Assembly: GCF_947331465.1 (NCBI RefSeq)
Contig: NZ_CAMZOK010000001.1
Coordinates: 1,550,001 to 1,614,000, forward strand
Direction: 5' to 3'
Source: Shimia sp. Alg240-R146
Lineage (GTDB): Bacteria > Pseudomonadota > Alphaproteobacteria > Rhodobacterales > Rhodobacteraceae
DNA length: 64,000 bases
The notes below the pieces were generated by a model. It worked only from the letters and a program-made list of their open reading frames with translations, did no database searches and was not told where the DNA came from. Shown piece after piece: positions 1 to 7,915 of this stretch (position 1 is the first letter of the stretch; every line of letters begins with the position of its first letter). The position numbers were made by a program, and so were the translations under genes.

Positions 1-91
1 ACACCGCATAGATCAGAGCCGCAAGCAGGCCGACCCCGATGAAGACAAATTTTAGGGTCTGTCGCAGGGCGATGATTTCAAATGGTGTCAT
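1..91 (-). CDS. N-terminus of an unidentified membrane protein (cut by window edge)
   Basis: An open frame begins with ATG at 91 on the minus strand and runs off the left edge. The 30 visible residues start MTPFEIIALRQT and continue into a hydrophobic stretch rich in Val, Gly, Leu, Ile and Ala from about residue 14, consistent with a first transmembrane helix. It lies downstream of and in the same direction as the small membrane protein at 209-460, with a 117-base gap. I do not recognise the family from this fragment. Confidence 0.4.
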   Translation of the reverse strand, partial: MTPFEIIALRQTLKFVFIGVGLLAALIYAV

Positions 92-208
92 GAGGGCCTT
101 GGATGGCTGGTTTTCGGTGACCTTAGCGGTGACACGCTGAGGTGCAAACGAAAAGGACCGCACCAAGGCACCCCAGATGTCGTGTTTCCAAGTTGTGGCG
201 AGAGGACG

Positions 209-460
209 TCAGCCGCTTGCCATACCCGCGATCATTGCGCCCAAAGCAACCAGATGAACCAACATCAACGCTTTGTCGTTCCACATCGCACCGACCGCGA
301 ACCATCCCAGCACGCCGATCAAGAACAGGTAGAGGTTCCAAGGTGTCCATCCGAACCCTGTTGCGGTGTAGCCCATAATTTGAATGATGGACGCGCCCCA
401 TTTGACCGCAAATACGATGCGGTCATGTTGAGGTTTTAGGATGGCGACGTCAGACGGCAC
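209..460 (-). CDS. small two-helix membrane protein (DUF6552-like)
   Basis: This 83-residue protein has two hydrophobic segments, around residues 35-58 and 63-82, after a short charged N-terminus with KPQHDR. It therefore probably spans the inner membrane twice. The start is a GTG at 460, which overlaps the last 11 bases of the SDR gene, so translational coupling is likely. Small Rhodobacteraceae proteins of this kind (annotated DUF6552) have no assigned function. The name is a resemblance by eye and no function is proposed. Confidence 0.6.
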   Translation of the reverse strand: MPSDVAILKPQHDRIVFAVKWGASIIQIMGYTATGFGWTPWNLYLFLIGVLGWFAVGAMWNDKALMLVHLVALGAMIAGMASG

Positions 461-1154
461 GGGTCAATCCGCCGTCTATGCGCAGGTTTTGGCCGGTCAT
501 GTACCCGCCACCACTGGAGGCCAAGAGGGAAATCACGGAAGACACTTCTTGCGTATTGCCATAGCGCCCCATCGGGATGCGGGCTTTGCGGTCTTCGGTT
601 TCGGGCAAGCTGTCGATGAAGCCGGGCAGGACATTGTTCATTCGAATGTTGTCGGCGGCATATTTGTCGGAAAAGAGTTTGGTGAAAGCAGCCAATCCCG
701 CGCGGAACACGCCAGACGTCGGGAACAGTGGGTCGGGTTCAAAGGCCGCAAATGTTGAAATGTTGATGATTGCGCCTCCCCCTTGGGACTGCATCAAAGG
801 TGTGACCAGTCTGGTCGGGCGGATGATGTTCATCAGGTAGACCTCCATACCCGTGTGCCAGTCGTCGTCCGAGATTTCCAGCACCGGACCTTTGGGGCCA
901 TGGCCTGCAGAATTGACAAGGACGTCGACACGGCCCCATCGTTTTACAGCGCCGTCAACCAATGCGGATAGGGCGTCAGGATCGGTGTTGGACCCAGTCA
1001 CGCCAAAGCCGCCCAATTCGGTTCCAAGCGCCTCGCCTTTGCCGGAAGAGGATAGGACGCCTACCTTAAATCCATCCGCGGCCAATTGGCGGGCGGCGTC
1101 TGCGCCCATTCCGCTTCCGCCAGCTGTGATGAGCGCAACTTTTACTACAGTCAT
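450..1154 (-). CDS. SDR-fold oxidoreductase-like protein lacking the usual Tyr/Lys
   Basis: This 234-residue protein has the short-chain dehydrogenase layout. There is an N-terminal Rossmann glycine motif (TAGGSGMG, residues 10-17), NSAG at 81-84, a NIST block near 131-134 and a C-terminal GQNLRIDGG segment. The catalytic YxxxK is missing: aligned on the AGL block at 152-154, the Tyr and Lys positions are Ser147 and Arg151. Classical SDR chemistry is therefore doubtful, although NAD(P) binding looks intact. The gene is divergent from the LysR gene at 1254 and overlaps the small membrane protein downstream. Family assignment is firm and the activity is unknown. Confidence 0.85.
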   Translation of the reverse strand: MTVVKVALITAGGSGMGADAARQLAADGFKVGVLSSSGKGEALGTELGGFGVTGSNTDPDALSALVDGAVKRWGRVDVLVNSAGHGPKGPVLEISDDDWHTGMEVYLMNIIRPTRLVTPLMQSQGGGAIINISTFAAFEPDPLFPTSGVFRAGLAAFTKLFSDKYAADNIRMNNVLPGFIDSLPETEDRKARIPMGRYGNTQEVSSVISLLASSGGGYMTGQNLRIDGGLTRAV

Positions 1155-1165
1155 TTGGTCTCTCC

Positions 1166-1219
1166 ATTCTCAAGTACCCATAATTATATGCCATTCCGGA
1201 GGGGTGCGCTCTTGAGAAT
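1166..1219. promoter_or_regulatory. inverted repeat between SDR and LysR genes (candidate operator)
   Basis: ATTCTCAAG at 1166-1174 is exactly mirrored by CTTGAGAAT at 1211-1219, in the 99-base gap between the divergent SDR (start 1154) and LysR (start 1254) genes. Two 9-bp arms 45 bp apart would suit a LysR-type dimer-of-dimers controlling both genes. The repeat is seen directly. Its role is inferred. Confidence 0.4.
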
Positions 1220-1253
1220 TGATGTTTCGTGACTGTAGGGATACTATTGTCAA

Positions 1254-2126
1254 ATGAGCCAACTTCCTCCTTTGAACGGATTGCGCGCTTTTGACGTGGC
1301 TGGCCGCTGTCTGAATTTTCGGGCGGCTGCCGATGAATTGGGCGTTACGCAGGGGGCGGTTGCCCAGCATGTGCGTCAGCTTGAAGCTTATCTCGGCACC
1401 AAGTTGTTTGAGAGATTGCCCAAAGGGGTCGCGCTTACGTCTGTTGGGCGGCGGTATCACGGGACGGTTGCGACTGCGTTTGAAGCGCTGCGCACTGCAA
1501 CCGATGACTTGAAGCCCGAACCGGGCAAAGTGCTGGTCAGTGTCACGCCGACGTTTGCGGCAAAGTGGCTGATCCCCAACTTGCCGGATTTTTCGGCCAA
1601 GCATCCCGAGATTGACCTTCGGATATTGGCGACAGAAAAGGTATCAAGCTTTCACAGCGACGGGATTGATCTTGCTGTGCGGCAAGGAGAGCCCCCTTTT
1701 GGTGCGGTGCTGGAGGCCCATCTTTTGTTTCGGCAAGAGGTGATTGCGGTTGCCGCGCCCAGTCTGGTCGAGGGGCAGGCGCTGCCAGTTGATGCAGAAG
1801 GATTGGCGAAACTGCCAAAGTTGCATGACACCCATGATCTTTGGCCGGAATTTCTGAGACTAAAGGATGTGGAAGACAAGAGCGGGCGCGGGTTGCGATT
1901 GAGCCAGACGTCTTTGGCCGTGGACGCGGCGCTTTTTGGGCAGGGGGTGGCATTGGTAAGTCGTTTTCTGGTGGCGGGCGATCTCGCTGCCAAACGGCTG
2001 GTGCAGGTCACGCCGGACACCATGCCCGGCAAGCAGGATTTCTATTTGCTTGCGGCGCGTAAAACCAAACACAACGCGGCAATCAACACTGCCATCACGT
2101 GGCTTTTGGCGCGCGCGGAAGAGTAG
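1254..2126 (+). CDS. LysR-family transcriptional regulator (GcvA-like)
   Basis: This 290-residue protein, the usual LysR length, begins MSQLPPLNGLRAFDVAGR. It has a winged HTH over residues 1-60 (the LGVTQGAVAQHVRQLE helix pair) and a periplasmic-binding-like effector domain after about residue 90. The N-terminal wording and the AAKWLIPNLPDF segment are typical of the GcvA/AmpR-like subgroup. It is divergent from the SDR gene and probably regulates it and itself through the inverted repeat between them. The effector cannot be predicted. Confidence 0.9.
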   Translation: MSQLPPLNGLRAFDVAGRCLNFRAAADELGVTQGAVAQHVRQLEAYLGTKLFERLPKGVALTSVGRRYHGTVATAFEALRTATDDLKPEPGKVLVSVTPTFAAKWLIPNLPDFSAKHPEIDLRILATEKVSSFHSDGIDLAVRQGEPPFGAVLEAHLLFRQEVIAVAAPSLVEGQALPVDAEGLAKLPKLHDTHDLWPEFLRLKDVEDKSGRGLRLSQTSLAVDAALFGQGVALVSRFLVAGDLAAKRLVQVTPDTMPGKQDFYLLAARKTKHNAAINTAITWLLARAEE

Positions 2127-2171
2127 GGTGGCTTGGATGGCGGCCAAGATTTCGGATCGGGGCTTTAGAGT

Positions 2172-2553
2172 GAAACGCGCAGAGGGCCTATAAGCCGGAT
2201 TTTGTTCTCCGGGTTGCCCCGGTTCGATGACCATTCATCTTGAGCGCCTGTTGCCAGACGCCCTCTAGCTGCCAACCCGGACCTGCTCGGGGCAAGGCGC
2301 CCCTGTGCTTGCGCACACGCGATCCCTATTTGGCATTGCTCCCGGTGGGGCTTGCCGTGCCGTCCCTGTTGCCAGGGCCGCGGTGGGCTCTTACCCCACC
2401 GTTTCACCCTTACTCCCGCAAGCGGGAGCGGTCTGTTCTCTGTGGCGCTTTCCCTTGGGTTTCCCCAGCCGGGCGTTACCCGGCACCGTTGCCTTATGGA
2501 GTCCGGACTTTCCTCGGACGTTGCCGCCCGCGGCCATCCAGCCCTCTGCGCTT
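2172..2553 (-). ncRNA. rnpB: RNase P RNA (bacterial type A)
   Basis: Read on the minus strand, the segment has the hallmark GGAAAGTCCGGACTCC near the 5' end, CAGAGAACAGACC, GGTAAGAGCCCACC, and the closing ACAAAATCCGGCTTA. The 5' GCGCAGAGGGC (2541-2551) pairs with the 3' GCCCTCTGCGC (2177-2187) to form the closing P1 helix, which fixes the ends to within a few bases. The length of about 380 nt is normal for the catalytic RNA that trims tRNA 5' leaders. It starts about 10 nt after the amidase stop codon. Confidence 0.95.
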
Positions 2554-2557
2554 GGCG

Positions 2558-2586
2558 GGTTTAGGAGGTATGAGGTGTGGGGTCAA
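2558..2586 (-). promoter_or_regulatory. candidate rnpB promoter overlapping the amidase stop
   Basis: On the minus strand TTGACC (2581-2586) and TAAACC (2558-2563) are separated by exactly 17 bp, and the predicted transcription start falls at the first base of the P1 helix of rnpB. The -10 element contains the TAA stop of the amidase gene. The -35 match is good and the -10 is weak. Confidence 0.5.
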
Positions 2587-3079
2587 TGACGCGCGGCCAA
2601 GTCGCCAGTCCCTGCAATGCCAACCTTTGCCAGTCAAATCGCGGGCCGGGATCGAATTTCCGACCGGGTGCCATGTCGGAATGACCGATGACGCCTGCGG
2701 CGGGAATGCTCCAGCGGATCATGATGTTAGGCAGCAGGGTTTCGAGCGCGCTCATTTGAGGTTCGGAAAACGGATGAGTGCCGCGATTGTCCAGTTCAAT
2801 GCCGATGGAGCGCGAGTTGATGTCGTTCTTGCCTTGCCATGATCCTGCACCCGCGTGCCATGCGCGCATGTCTTCGTCTACCAACTGGAAAATGCGACCC
2901 TTTTCACAGATCAGGTAATGGGCGGACACTTCGGGCACGGGATCGCAGAGACGGTCCAACGCGGCCTCGGCTGTGTCCATCGCGGTGTAGTGTACGACAA
3001 TGAATTCAGGCTTTAGCCCATCACGACGCGGGCCGAAATTGGGGGAAGGGCGCGCGATGATCTGCGGCGCAGAGGCCAT
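2561..3079 (-). CDS. N-acetylmuramoyl-L-alanine amidase (Amidase_2, AmiD/AmpD-like)
   Basis: This 172-residue zinc amidase is expected to cut the MurNAc-L-Ala bond of peptidoglycan or its recycled fragments. The likely Zn ligands are His30 (VVHYTA), His133 (GHSD) and Asp143 (FDPGPRFDW). Glu95 lies in the conserved IGIELDNRG strand. No signal peptide is visible, which favours a cytoplasmic recycling role like AmpD, but this is inference. It is shorter than AmiD proteins that carry a C-terminal PG-binding domain. It starts 3 bases after the lipoprotein stop, so the two form one transcript. Its stop lies in the rnpB promoter. Confidence 0.88.
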   Translation of the reverse strand: MASAPQIIARPSPNFGPRRDGLKPEFIVVHYTAMDTAEAALDRLCDPVPEVSAHYLICEKGRIFQLVDEDMRAWHAGAGSWQGKNDINSRSIGIELDNRGTHPFSEPQMSALETLLPNIMIRWSIPAAGVIGHSDMAPGRKFDPGPRFDWQRLALQGLATWPRVIDPTPHTS

Positions 3080-3082
3080 GGA

Positions 3083-3907
3083 TCAGTTGCCGGAAACTGA
3101 ACGGAACGGGGTTGGGTCCCAATCGCAGGCAAATCCGTCACCATCCGGGTCCAGGCCAAGGCGGTCGCGTTTAGGGCCACCTTTTTCCAAAAATGCGATC
3201 TGGGCGAGGTCGGGACTTGCGAATTTGTTGCAGGCCGCTTGATGCTGCGCCGCGGATTTGAGATTCAATCGGTTGTAGGCTTTGGCACCCACCGGGTGGG
3301 AGGTGGAGAGGGCGTAGGCCACGATGTTAGGGCCTGTCGCGCCACTGCGGGTGGGTACAGTGCCGGTTTCCACCACAGTGTATTGCGCTTTGTTGCGTTC
3401 GCGTCGGGCGGCGTCGGCCTCCAGCGAGCGGCGGTCCTCGACGGCGTCAAAGTTGTTTTCGTCCGAGATGCCGGGGTTTGAAAACACTTCCGGTGCCGGA
3501 TTGGACGGGCTGGCCTGCAGCGGTTCCTGACCGGAGGTGGTGGCGGAGGTTTTGAGCGCGGCCTGTGTTTCGGCAGCGATATCTGCGGCTTCCGATGTGG
3601 ACGGAGCGGCGGTTGCGGTGGTCGGAAGCGGCGCGGTTTGAGTTGCGGGCGCTACTGGAACCGCAGCGGCGGGCTGGGTCGCGCTCAGGGGAGCGGCGGC
3701 GACTGTGGGTGCAGGCGGCACGGTTTCTTGCGACACGGCAATTGGATTGGGCAGGGCGGTGCCTGTCAGTTGAGACTCGCGTTTGGCGCGTGCCTCAGGT
3801 GAGTTGTGAACGTTGTCAAAGCCCACACCCGCCGCGCTGTCGGGAATGGCGGGCTGGCATGCTGCCAGCGCCACCAGGGCGCATCCTGTCAGGAAAATCC
3901 GAGTCAT
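3083..3907 (-). CDS. lipoprotein with C-terminal excalibur calcium-binding domain
   Basis: The 274-residue product begins with a lipoprotein signal peptide ending LVALAAC, with Cys17 as the acylation site. A long low-complexity Ala/Pro/Thr/Ser region follows. The C-terminal ~50 residues hold an excalibur-type domain: conserved Cys and Asn before the core, then DPDGDGFACDWDP, whose spaced Asp residues resemble an EF-hand calcium loop. It is probably anchored in the outer or inner membrane facing the periplasm. Tight coupling to the amidase gene suggests a shared envelope role. No catalytic domain is seen. Confidence 0.75.
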   Translation of the reverse strand: MTRIFLTGCALVALAACQPAIPDSAAGVGFDNVHNSPEARAKRESQLTGTALPNPIAVSQETVPPAPTVAAAPLSATQPAAAVPVAPATQTAPLPTTATAAPSTSEAADIAAETQAALKTSATTSGQEPLQASPSNPAPEVFSNPGISDENNFDAVEDRRSLEADAARRERNKAQYTVVETGTVPTRSGATGPNIVAYALSTSHPVGAKAYNRLNLKSAAQHQAACNKFASPDLAQIAFLEKGGPKRDRLGLDPDGDGFACDWDPTPFRSVSGN

Positions 3908-3946
3908 GTCTGCCGTGCCTGCTGTTTTTTTAGCTTTGGCAGAGTT

Positions 3947-5434
3947 TTACCACCATTGCGCCGGTTTGGCTACAAAGCCTGCGGCCTCTTCCAGTGCGTA
4001 GGCTGTATTCAGCAGATCACCTTCTTCCCATGGGCGGCCAATCAGCTGCAGACCCAGCGGCAAACCTTGGCTGTCCAGACCGGTCGGGACCGAAATACCC
4101 GGCAATCCGGCGAGGTTCACGGTGACGGTGAAGACGTCATTGAGATACATCTGGATCGGATCAGCGTCGGTCATTTCGCCAAGGCCAAACGCCGCAGATG
4201 GCGTGGCTGGCGTCAGGATTGCGTCGATGCCTTGGGCAAAGACGGTTTCGAAATCCTGTTTGATCAGCGTGCGCACACGACGGGCGCGGTTGTAGTAGGC
4301 GTCATAAAAACCCGCAGACAACACATAGGTGCCCACCATCACGCGGCGTTGCACTTCGTGGCCGAAGCCTTCGGCGCGGGTTTTCTCATACATTTCGGTG
4401 ATGCCGTCGCCTGCACCCAAAGTGGCGCGGTGACCATAGCGCACGCCATCATAGCGCGCGAGGTTGGACGAGGCTTCTGCGGGCGCGATCACGTAATAGG
4501 CAGGCAGCGCGTATTTGGTGTGGGGCAGCGAGATGTCGACGATCTCGGCGCCGGCAGCTTTGAGCATTTCGGTGCCGTCAGCCCAGAGCTTTTCGATCTC
4601 GGCAGGCATGCCGTCCATGCGGTATTCAGCCGGAATGCCGATTTTCTTGCCGCGAATATCGCCGGTCAGCATGGCTTCAAAGTTTGGCACCGCCAGATCA
4701 ACCGAGGTGCTGTCTTTGGCGTCGTGGCCACACATGGCCTCTAGCATGATGGCGGCGTCGCGCACGTCTTTGGCCATTGGACCCGCCTGATCGAGCGAGC
4801 TGGCAAAGGCAACAACGCCCCAGCGCGAGCAGCGGCCGTAGGTCGGCTTGATGCCGGTGATGCCGGTAAACGCAGCAGGCTGGCGGATCGAGCCGCCGGT
4901 GTCGGTGCCGGTGGCGGCCAGACACAAGTCTGCGGCCACCGCGGAGGCGGAGCCACCTGACGAGCCACCCGGGGTCAGCTGGGCGTCGTCGTTTCCGCGA
5001 CGCCACGGGTTTACGGCGTTGCCATAGACCGAGGTTTCGTTGGAGGAGCCCATGGCGAATTCGTCCATGTTGAGCTTGCCCAACATCACAGCGCCCGCGT
5101 CTTCCAGTTTCTGGGAGACTGTTGATTCATATTCCGGCTTGAAGCCTTCGAGGATGCGGCTCGCGGCTTGTGAGGGCACGCCCTTGGTGCAGAACAGATC
5201 TTTGATGCCGATCGGCAGACCACACATATCCGGCGCATCGCCTTGTTTGATCCGCACGTCCGCAGCCTTGGCACGTTCAAGCGCGAGCTCGGGCGTTTTG
5301 TGCGCAAATGCGTTCAACGCATCGGCCTTGTCGATGGCGGTCAGGAACGTTTCGGTCAGTTCCACCGAGGACACGTCGCCGCTGCGCAATTTGTCGCGTG
5401 CGCCAGCAAGGGTGAGTTTGGTCAGATCAGTCAT
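3947..5434 (-). CDS. gatA: Asp-tRNA(Asn)/Glu-tRNA(Gln) amidotransferase subunit A
   Basis: This 495-residue amidase-signature protein is the glutaminase subunit of GatCAB, which converts mischarged Glu-tRNA(Gln) or Asp-tRNA(Asn). The Ser-cisSer-Lys triad is readable as Lys78 (PIGIKD), Ser157 ([10 protein letters not shown]) and Ser181 ([12 protein letters not shown]), with the family's spacing. Length is standard. It follows gatC by 46 bases in the same direction, the usual gatCA order. gatB is not in the window. Confidence 0.97.
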   Translation of the reverse strand: MTDLTKLTLAGARDKLRSGDVSSVELTETFLTAIDKADALNAFAHKTPELALERAKAADVRIKQGDAPDMCGLPIGIKDLFCTKGVPSQAASRILEGFKPEYESTVSQKLEDAGAVMLGKLNMDEFAMGSSNETSVYGNAVNPWRRGNDDAQLTPGGSSGGSASAVAADLCLAATGTDTGGSIRQPAAFTGITGIKPTYGRCSRWGVVAFASSLDQAGPMAKDVRDAAIMLEAMCGHDAKDSTSVDLAVPNFEAMLTGDIRGKKIGIPAEYRMDGMPAEIEKLWADGTEMLKAAGAEIVDISLPHTKYALPAYYVIAPAEASSNLARYDGVRYGHRATLGAGDGITEMYEKTRAEGFGHEVQRRVMVGTYVLSAGFYDAYYNRARRVRTLIKQDFETVFAQGIDAILTPATPSAAFGLGEMTDADPIQMYLNDVFTVTVNLAGLPGISVPTGLDSQGLPLGLQLIGRPWEEGDLLNTAYALEEAAGFVAKPAQWW

Positions 5435-5480
5435 ACGGGTGCGCCTTCTGAATATCGGGCAAAATCAGGGAAGGGGGACG

Positions 5481-5768
5481 TCAGTCAACCACCTTGGGAA
5501 CAGTGAAGAAACCTTCACGGGCGTCGGGCGCGTTGGACAGGACTTTTTCCTGTTGGTCACCGTCGTTCACCACATCTTCACGACGTTTCAGGCGCATCGG
5601 TGTGACAGAGACCATGGGCTCAACACCCTCAACGTCCACTTCGTTGAGCTGTTCGATAAAGCCAAGCACAGCATTGAATTCCTGCGCCAGCGCGGGCAGC
5701 GCATCTTCTTCGACTTTGATACGGGCCAGTTTGGCCACTTTTGCGGCGGTGCTTTCGTCAATCGACAT
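5481..5768 (-). CDS. gatC: Asp-tRNA(Asn)/Glu-tRNA(Gln) amidotransferase subunit C
   Basis: This 95-residue protein starts MSIDESTAAKVAKLARIKV and has the helical GatC pattern followed by VDVEGVEPMVSV and the DVVNDGDQQEKVLSNAP tail. GatC wraps around GatA and stabilises the GatCAB complex. It precedes gatA in the same operon. The 269 bases upstream contain no gene, so its promoter lies there. Confidence 0.95.
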   Translation of the reverse strand: MSIDESTAAKVAKLARIKVEEDALPALAQEFNAVLGFIEQLNEVDVEGVEPMVSVTPMRLKRREDVVNDGDQQEKVLSNAPDAREGFFTVPKVVD

Positions 5769-5907
5769 CGCTCAGACTCTCCGGGTTGCAACTTGGCTAC
5801 AGCCTTTAGCGCGCAGGGGTAGGCGGTGCAAGCGGTGAGCGGCCAAGAAGCGGCTTGGCGCGTGCTCCCGCCCGATCTTTGCGCATCAAAAATGCACGCG
5901 ACCGGTT

Positions 5908-5993
5908 GGGCGTGGCTCAAGGCATCCGCCTTGAGCCTGAGGCGCTGCTTTGCCGGCTTTTCTGTTACAGGCTCAGCGAAGCTGAGCCACGCC
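5908..5993. repeat. nested palindromes in the GST-gatC gap
   Basis: An 11-bp arm GGCGTGGCTCA (5909-5919) is mirrored by TGAGCCACGCC (5983-5993). Inside lie two strong hairpins: GGCTCAAGGC with GCCTTGAGCC (5914-5923/5928-5937, loop of 4) and GGCTCAGC with GCTGAGCC (5970-5977/5981-5988, loop of 3). The outer arm shares bases with both hairpins, so two alternative folds exist. It lies downstream of the GST stop and upstream of gatC. There is no U-tract, so it is not a typical terminator. It could be a dispersed palindromic element, an RNA-processing signal or a small RNA. The rest of 5769-6037 shows nothing recognisable. Confidence 0.6.
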
Positions 5994-6037
5994 AAACATC
6001 TGGCAGAGGCCGTCAGGCATCGAAGATGGCGGGAGCG

Positions 6038-6727
6038 CTATGTCTGAGGGCCAAACAGATCGGCTTGCACCCAAGTGTCAGAGCGGTCTCCGCGCAGGTC
6101 CGCGTGAAGCGCGCGCCCTCGGCGCAAAGCGGGGCGATCCCAGAGGGTTTTGAGCCAGCGGGCGAGGTGAGGTTTGTCCTCCAACGTCTGCTCTTGCCCC
6201 TGCCAGAGCGACGCCCAGCCCCAGATCGACATGTCGGCGATGGAGTAGAAATCGCCTGCCACAAACTCGGTTTCTGCCAGTCGTCGATCCAGCACGCCAT
6301 AAAGGCGCGCTGCTTCATTGCGGTAGCGGTCCTTGGCATAAGCGATGTCTTCGGGCGCGTATTTTAGGAAATGATGGGTTTGTCCGGCCATTGGGCCCAG
6401 CCCGCCCATTTGCCACATCAACCATTCCTCAACAGCAATGCGGTCGCGCTCGGTTGTGCCCATAAAGGAGCCGGTTTTGCGCGCGAGATATTGCAGAATG
6501 GCGCCGCTTTCAAAAATCGACACCGGTGCGCCTTCAGGACCATCGGGGTCCACAATCGCGGGCATTCTGTTGTTGGGCGCAATATTCAGAAAATCGGGCG
6601 CAAACTGGTCACCTTTGCCAATGTTGATCAGGTGGGTTTTGTAGGCCAGCCCCATTTCTTCCAGAGCGATAGAGATTTTCCAGCCGTTTGGCGTGGGCCA
6701 ATAGAAAAGGTCGATGGGGGCGGTCAT
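6038..6727 (-). CDS. glutathione S-transferase family protein (YghU/YfcG-like)
   Basis: This 229-residue protein has an N-terminal thioredoxin-like domain with the FYWPTPNGWK active-site segment, the cis-Pro region NNRMPAIVD and ESGAILQYLARK, followed by the all-helical C-terminal domain. These signatures match the Nu-class disulfide reductase group of E. coli YghU and YfcG. It would use glutathione in the cytoplasm for disulfide or peroxide reduction, though the substrate is unknown. The frameshifted hydrolase gene lies 26 bases upstream in the same direction. Confidence 0.85.
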   Translation of the reverse strand: MTAPIDLFYWPTPNGWKISIALEEMGLAYKTHLINIGKGDQFAPDFLNIAPNNRMPAIVDPDGPEGAPVSIFESGAILQYLARKTGSFMGTTERDRIAVEEWLMWQMGGLGPMAGQTHHFLKYAPEDIAYAKDRYRNEAARLYGVLDRRLAETEFVAGDFYSIADMSIWGWASLWQGQEQTLEDKPHLARWLKTLWDRPALRRGRALHADLRGDRSDTWVQADLFGPQT

Positions 6728-6753
6728 GGCGTGTCCTTAAAGTCAAGTTGCGG

Positions 6754-7661
6754 TCATGATGCCTGTTTCAGGCCGAGGGGCAAGGGCTGCGCATTTTTGT
6801 CGGGTAGATGCTGTGCAACCTGCGGAGCACCATCAAGCAGGGACTGCAGATAAGGGAGCGGCGTGCGTTCCGGCGCAGCCAGCAGGGCCGCATAGAGATC
6901 AAACACCCCGGGACGCAGGTAGGTGGACCAGTGGCAGTACCAGTGTTTTGGTGGCGCGATCTGGTAGCCCACACTGGCCAATCGCGCCAGAGCTTGGCGG
7001 TTTTCGAGCCTTATGGTTAGCGCGTTGTGCGCAGAGAAGCCTCGACCAAGAGCGTCGTCTTTGCGGCGCAAGGCGCGTTTTAACAGGAAGTCGTAGACTG
7101 CGTTTTCACCGCTCACCATGTTTATCAACTCGGCGCTTTGGCCCGCGGGGGTTGCCATTGCCCGACCGGCGCAGCCTCGGAACACCGCAGCATTCAGCCG
7201 ATGATCCGATGCACGTCGCCTGCCGACAGATGGCGCAGCGCTTTTAGGGCGACGTAGCCGCCCATCGAATGCCCAATCAGGTTCACAGGACGATGAGGTG
7301 CAATGTGACGAAGGCTTATGATCAGCTTGGCCAGTGCTATAGAGGCCTTGCCAGCGGAGCGCAGCGCCTGTTTCAGCGTGCCCCGCGCGTTCCAGCCAAA
7401 GGCGATGCCAAGACCGCCATCCTCCAGTAAACCAAGCGCGTTCGGCCAGCTTTTGGCCTTGTGGCAGGCGGTGTCCTGTTCCGCGAAAATATGGCGGTGT
7501 GGGCAATGCTGTGGATCATGCGGGTGGAACTTGTAGCCATGCAGCATGATGGTGATGGTTCCGGATCCTTCCAAAGCTGCGTTTAATGCGGGGAGGAATG
7601 AATTTTCGCCGCCATGGGGAACTGGCGTGCGGCCTGCTGCGTTGATCCGTATGAGGGGCAT
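6754..7661 (-). pseudogene. alpha/beta hydrolase gene interrupted by a frameshift
   Basis: Two overlapping frames together encode one alpha/beta hydrolase of about 300 residues. The first runs from ATG at 7661, carries the oxyanion-loop LHGY and the nucleophile elbow GHSMGG (Ser132), and stops at 7194 just after VHRIIG. The second frame carries on at once with LNAAVFRG and continues through INMVSGENAVYDFL to the stop at 6754. A single missing base near 7195-7200 explains the break. Downstream of it, the coding frame still looks like protein, so the lesion is recent or a sequencing error. Truncated, the protein would lose the acid and His of the triad. Confidence 0.75.
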
Positions 7662-7672
7662 CCCGACTCTCC

Positions 7673-7686
7673 CACAACATGTTGTG
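7673..7686. promoter_or_regulatory. 14-bp perfect palindrome upstream of metZ promoter
   Basis: CACAACATGTTGTG is a perfect palindrome 12 bases upstream of the hydrolase start codon (minus strand) and about 60 bases before the metZ -35 element. It may be an operator for either direction. No regulator is assigned. Confidence 0.3.
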
Positions 7687-7747
7687 TGCAGTTTCCCGAA
7701 TGTTTGTGCATGTGGCGTGAAAAACTTGTAACGGCCGTGTGACGGCC

Positions 7748-7776
7748 TTGACCTTTTTGCACCTGCAGCGTAATCC
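7748..7776 (+). promoter_or_regulatory. candidate metZ promoter
   Basis: TTGACC (7748-7753) and TAATCC (7771-7776) are spaced by 17 bp. The predicted start, about 7783, coincides with the first paired base of the SAM-II riboswitch, which supports the call. Confidence 0.6.
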
Positions 7777-7780
7777 GCTG

Positions 7781-7834
7781 GCGTGGCGATTTGTTACCGG
7801 ATTGCGGGCCACGTTAAACATGCCGCTAAAGAGG
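7781..7834 (+). ncRNA. SAM-II riboswitch controlling metZ
   Basis: The leader matches the SAM-II consensus element by element. P1 is CGTGGC (7782-7787) with GCCACG (7808-7813). The loop is GATTTGTTACCGG, then comes ATTGC, the conserved TTAAACA after P1, and the terminal GCTAAAGAGG. A pseudoknot is visible between GCGG (7804-7807) and CCGC (7823-7826). SAM-II RNAs bind S-adenosylmethionine and repress methionine genes in alphaproteobacteria. A strong terminator follows at once, so control is probably by transcription termination. Confidence 0.9.
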
Positions 7835-7847
7835 TCGAGACGAAGGA

Positions 7848-7884
7848 GCCCCTTCCGCTTGGCCGGAACGGGGCTTTTTATTTG
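7848..7884 (+). terminator. attenuator terminator of the metZ leader
   Basis: GCCCCTTCCG pairs with CGGAACGGGGC (one bulged base), followed by TTTTTATTT, between the SAM-II aptamer and the metZ start codon. This is an intrinsic terminator placed to act as the expression platform. Confidence 0.8.
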
Positions 7885-7915
7885 GGCCGCTCATATCGGC
7901 CCGGGAGAGACAAAG

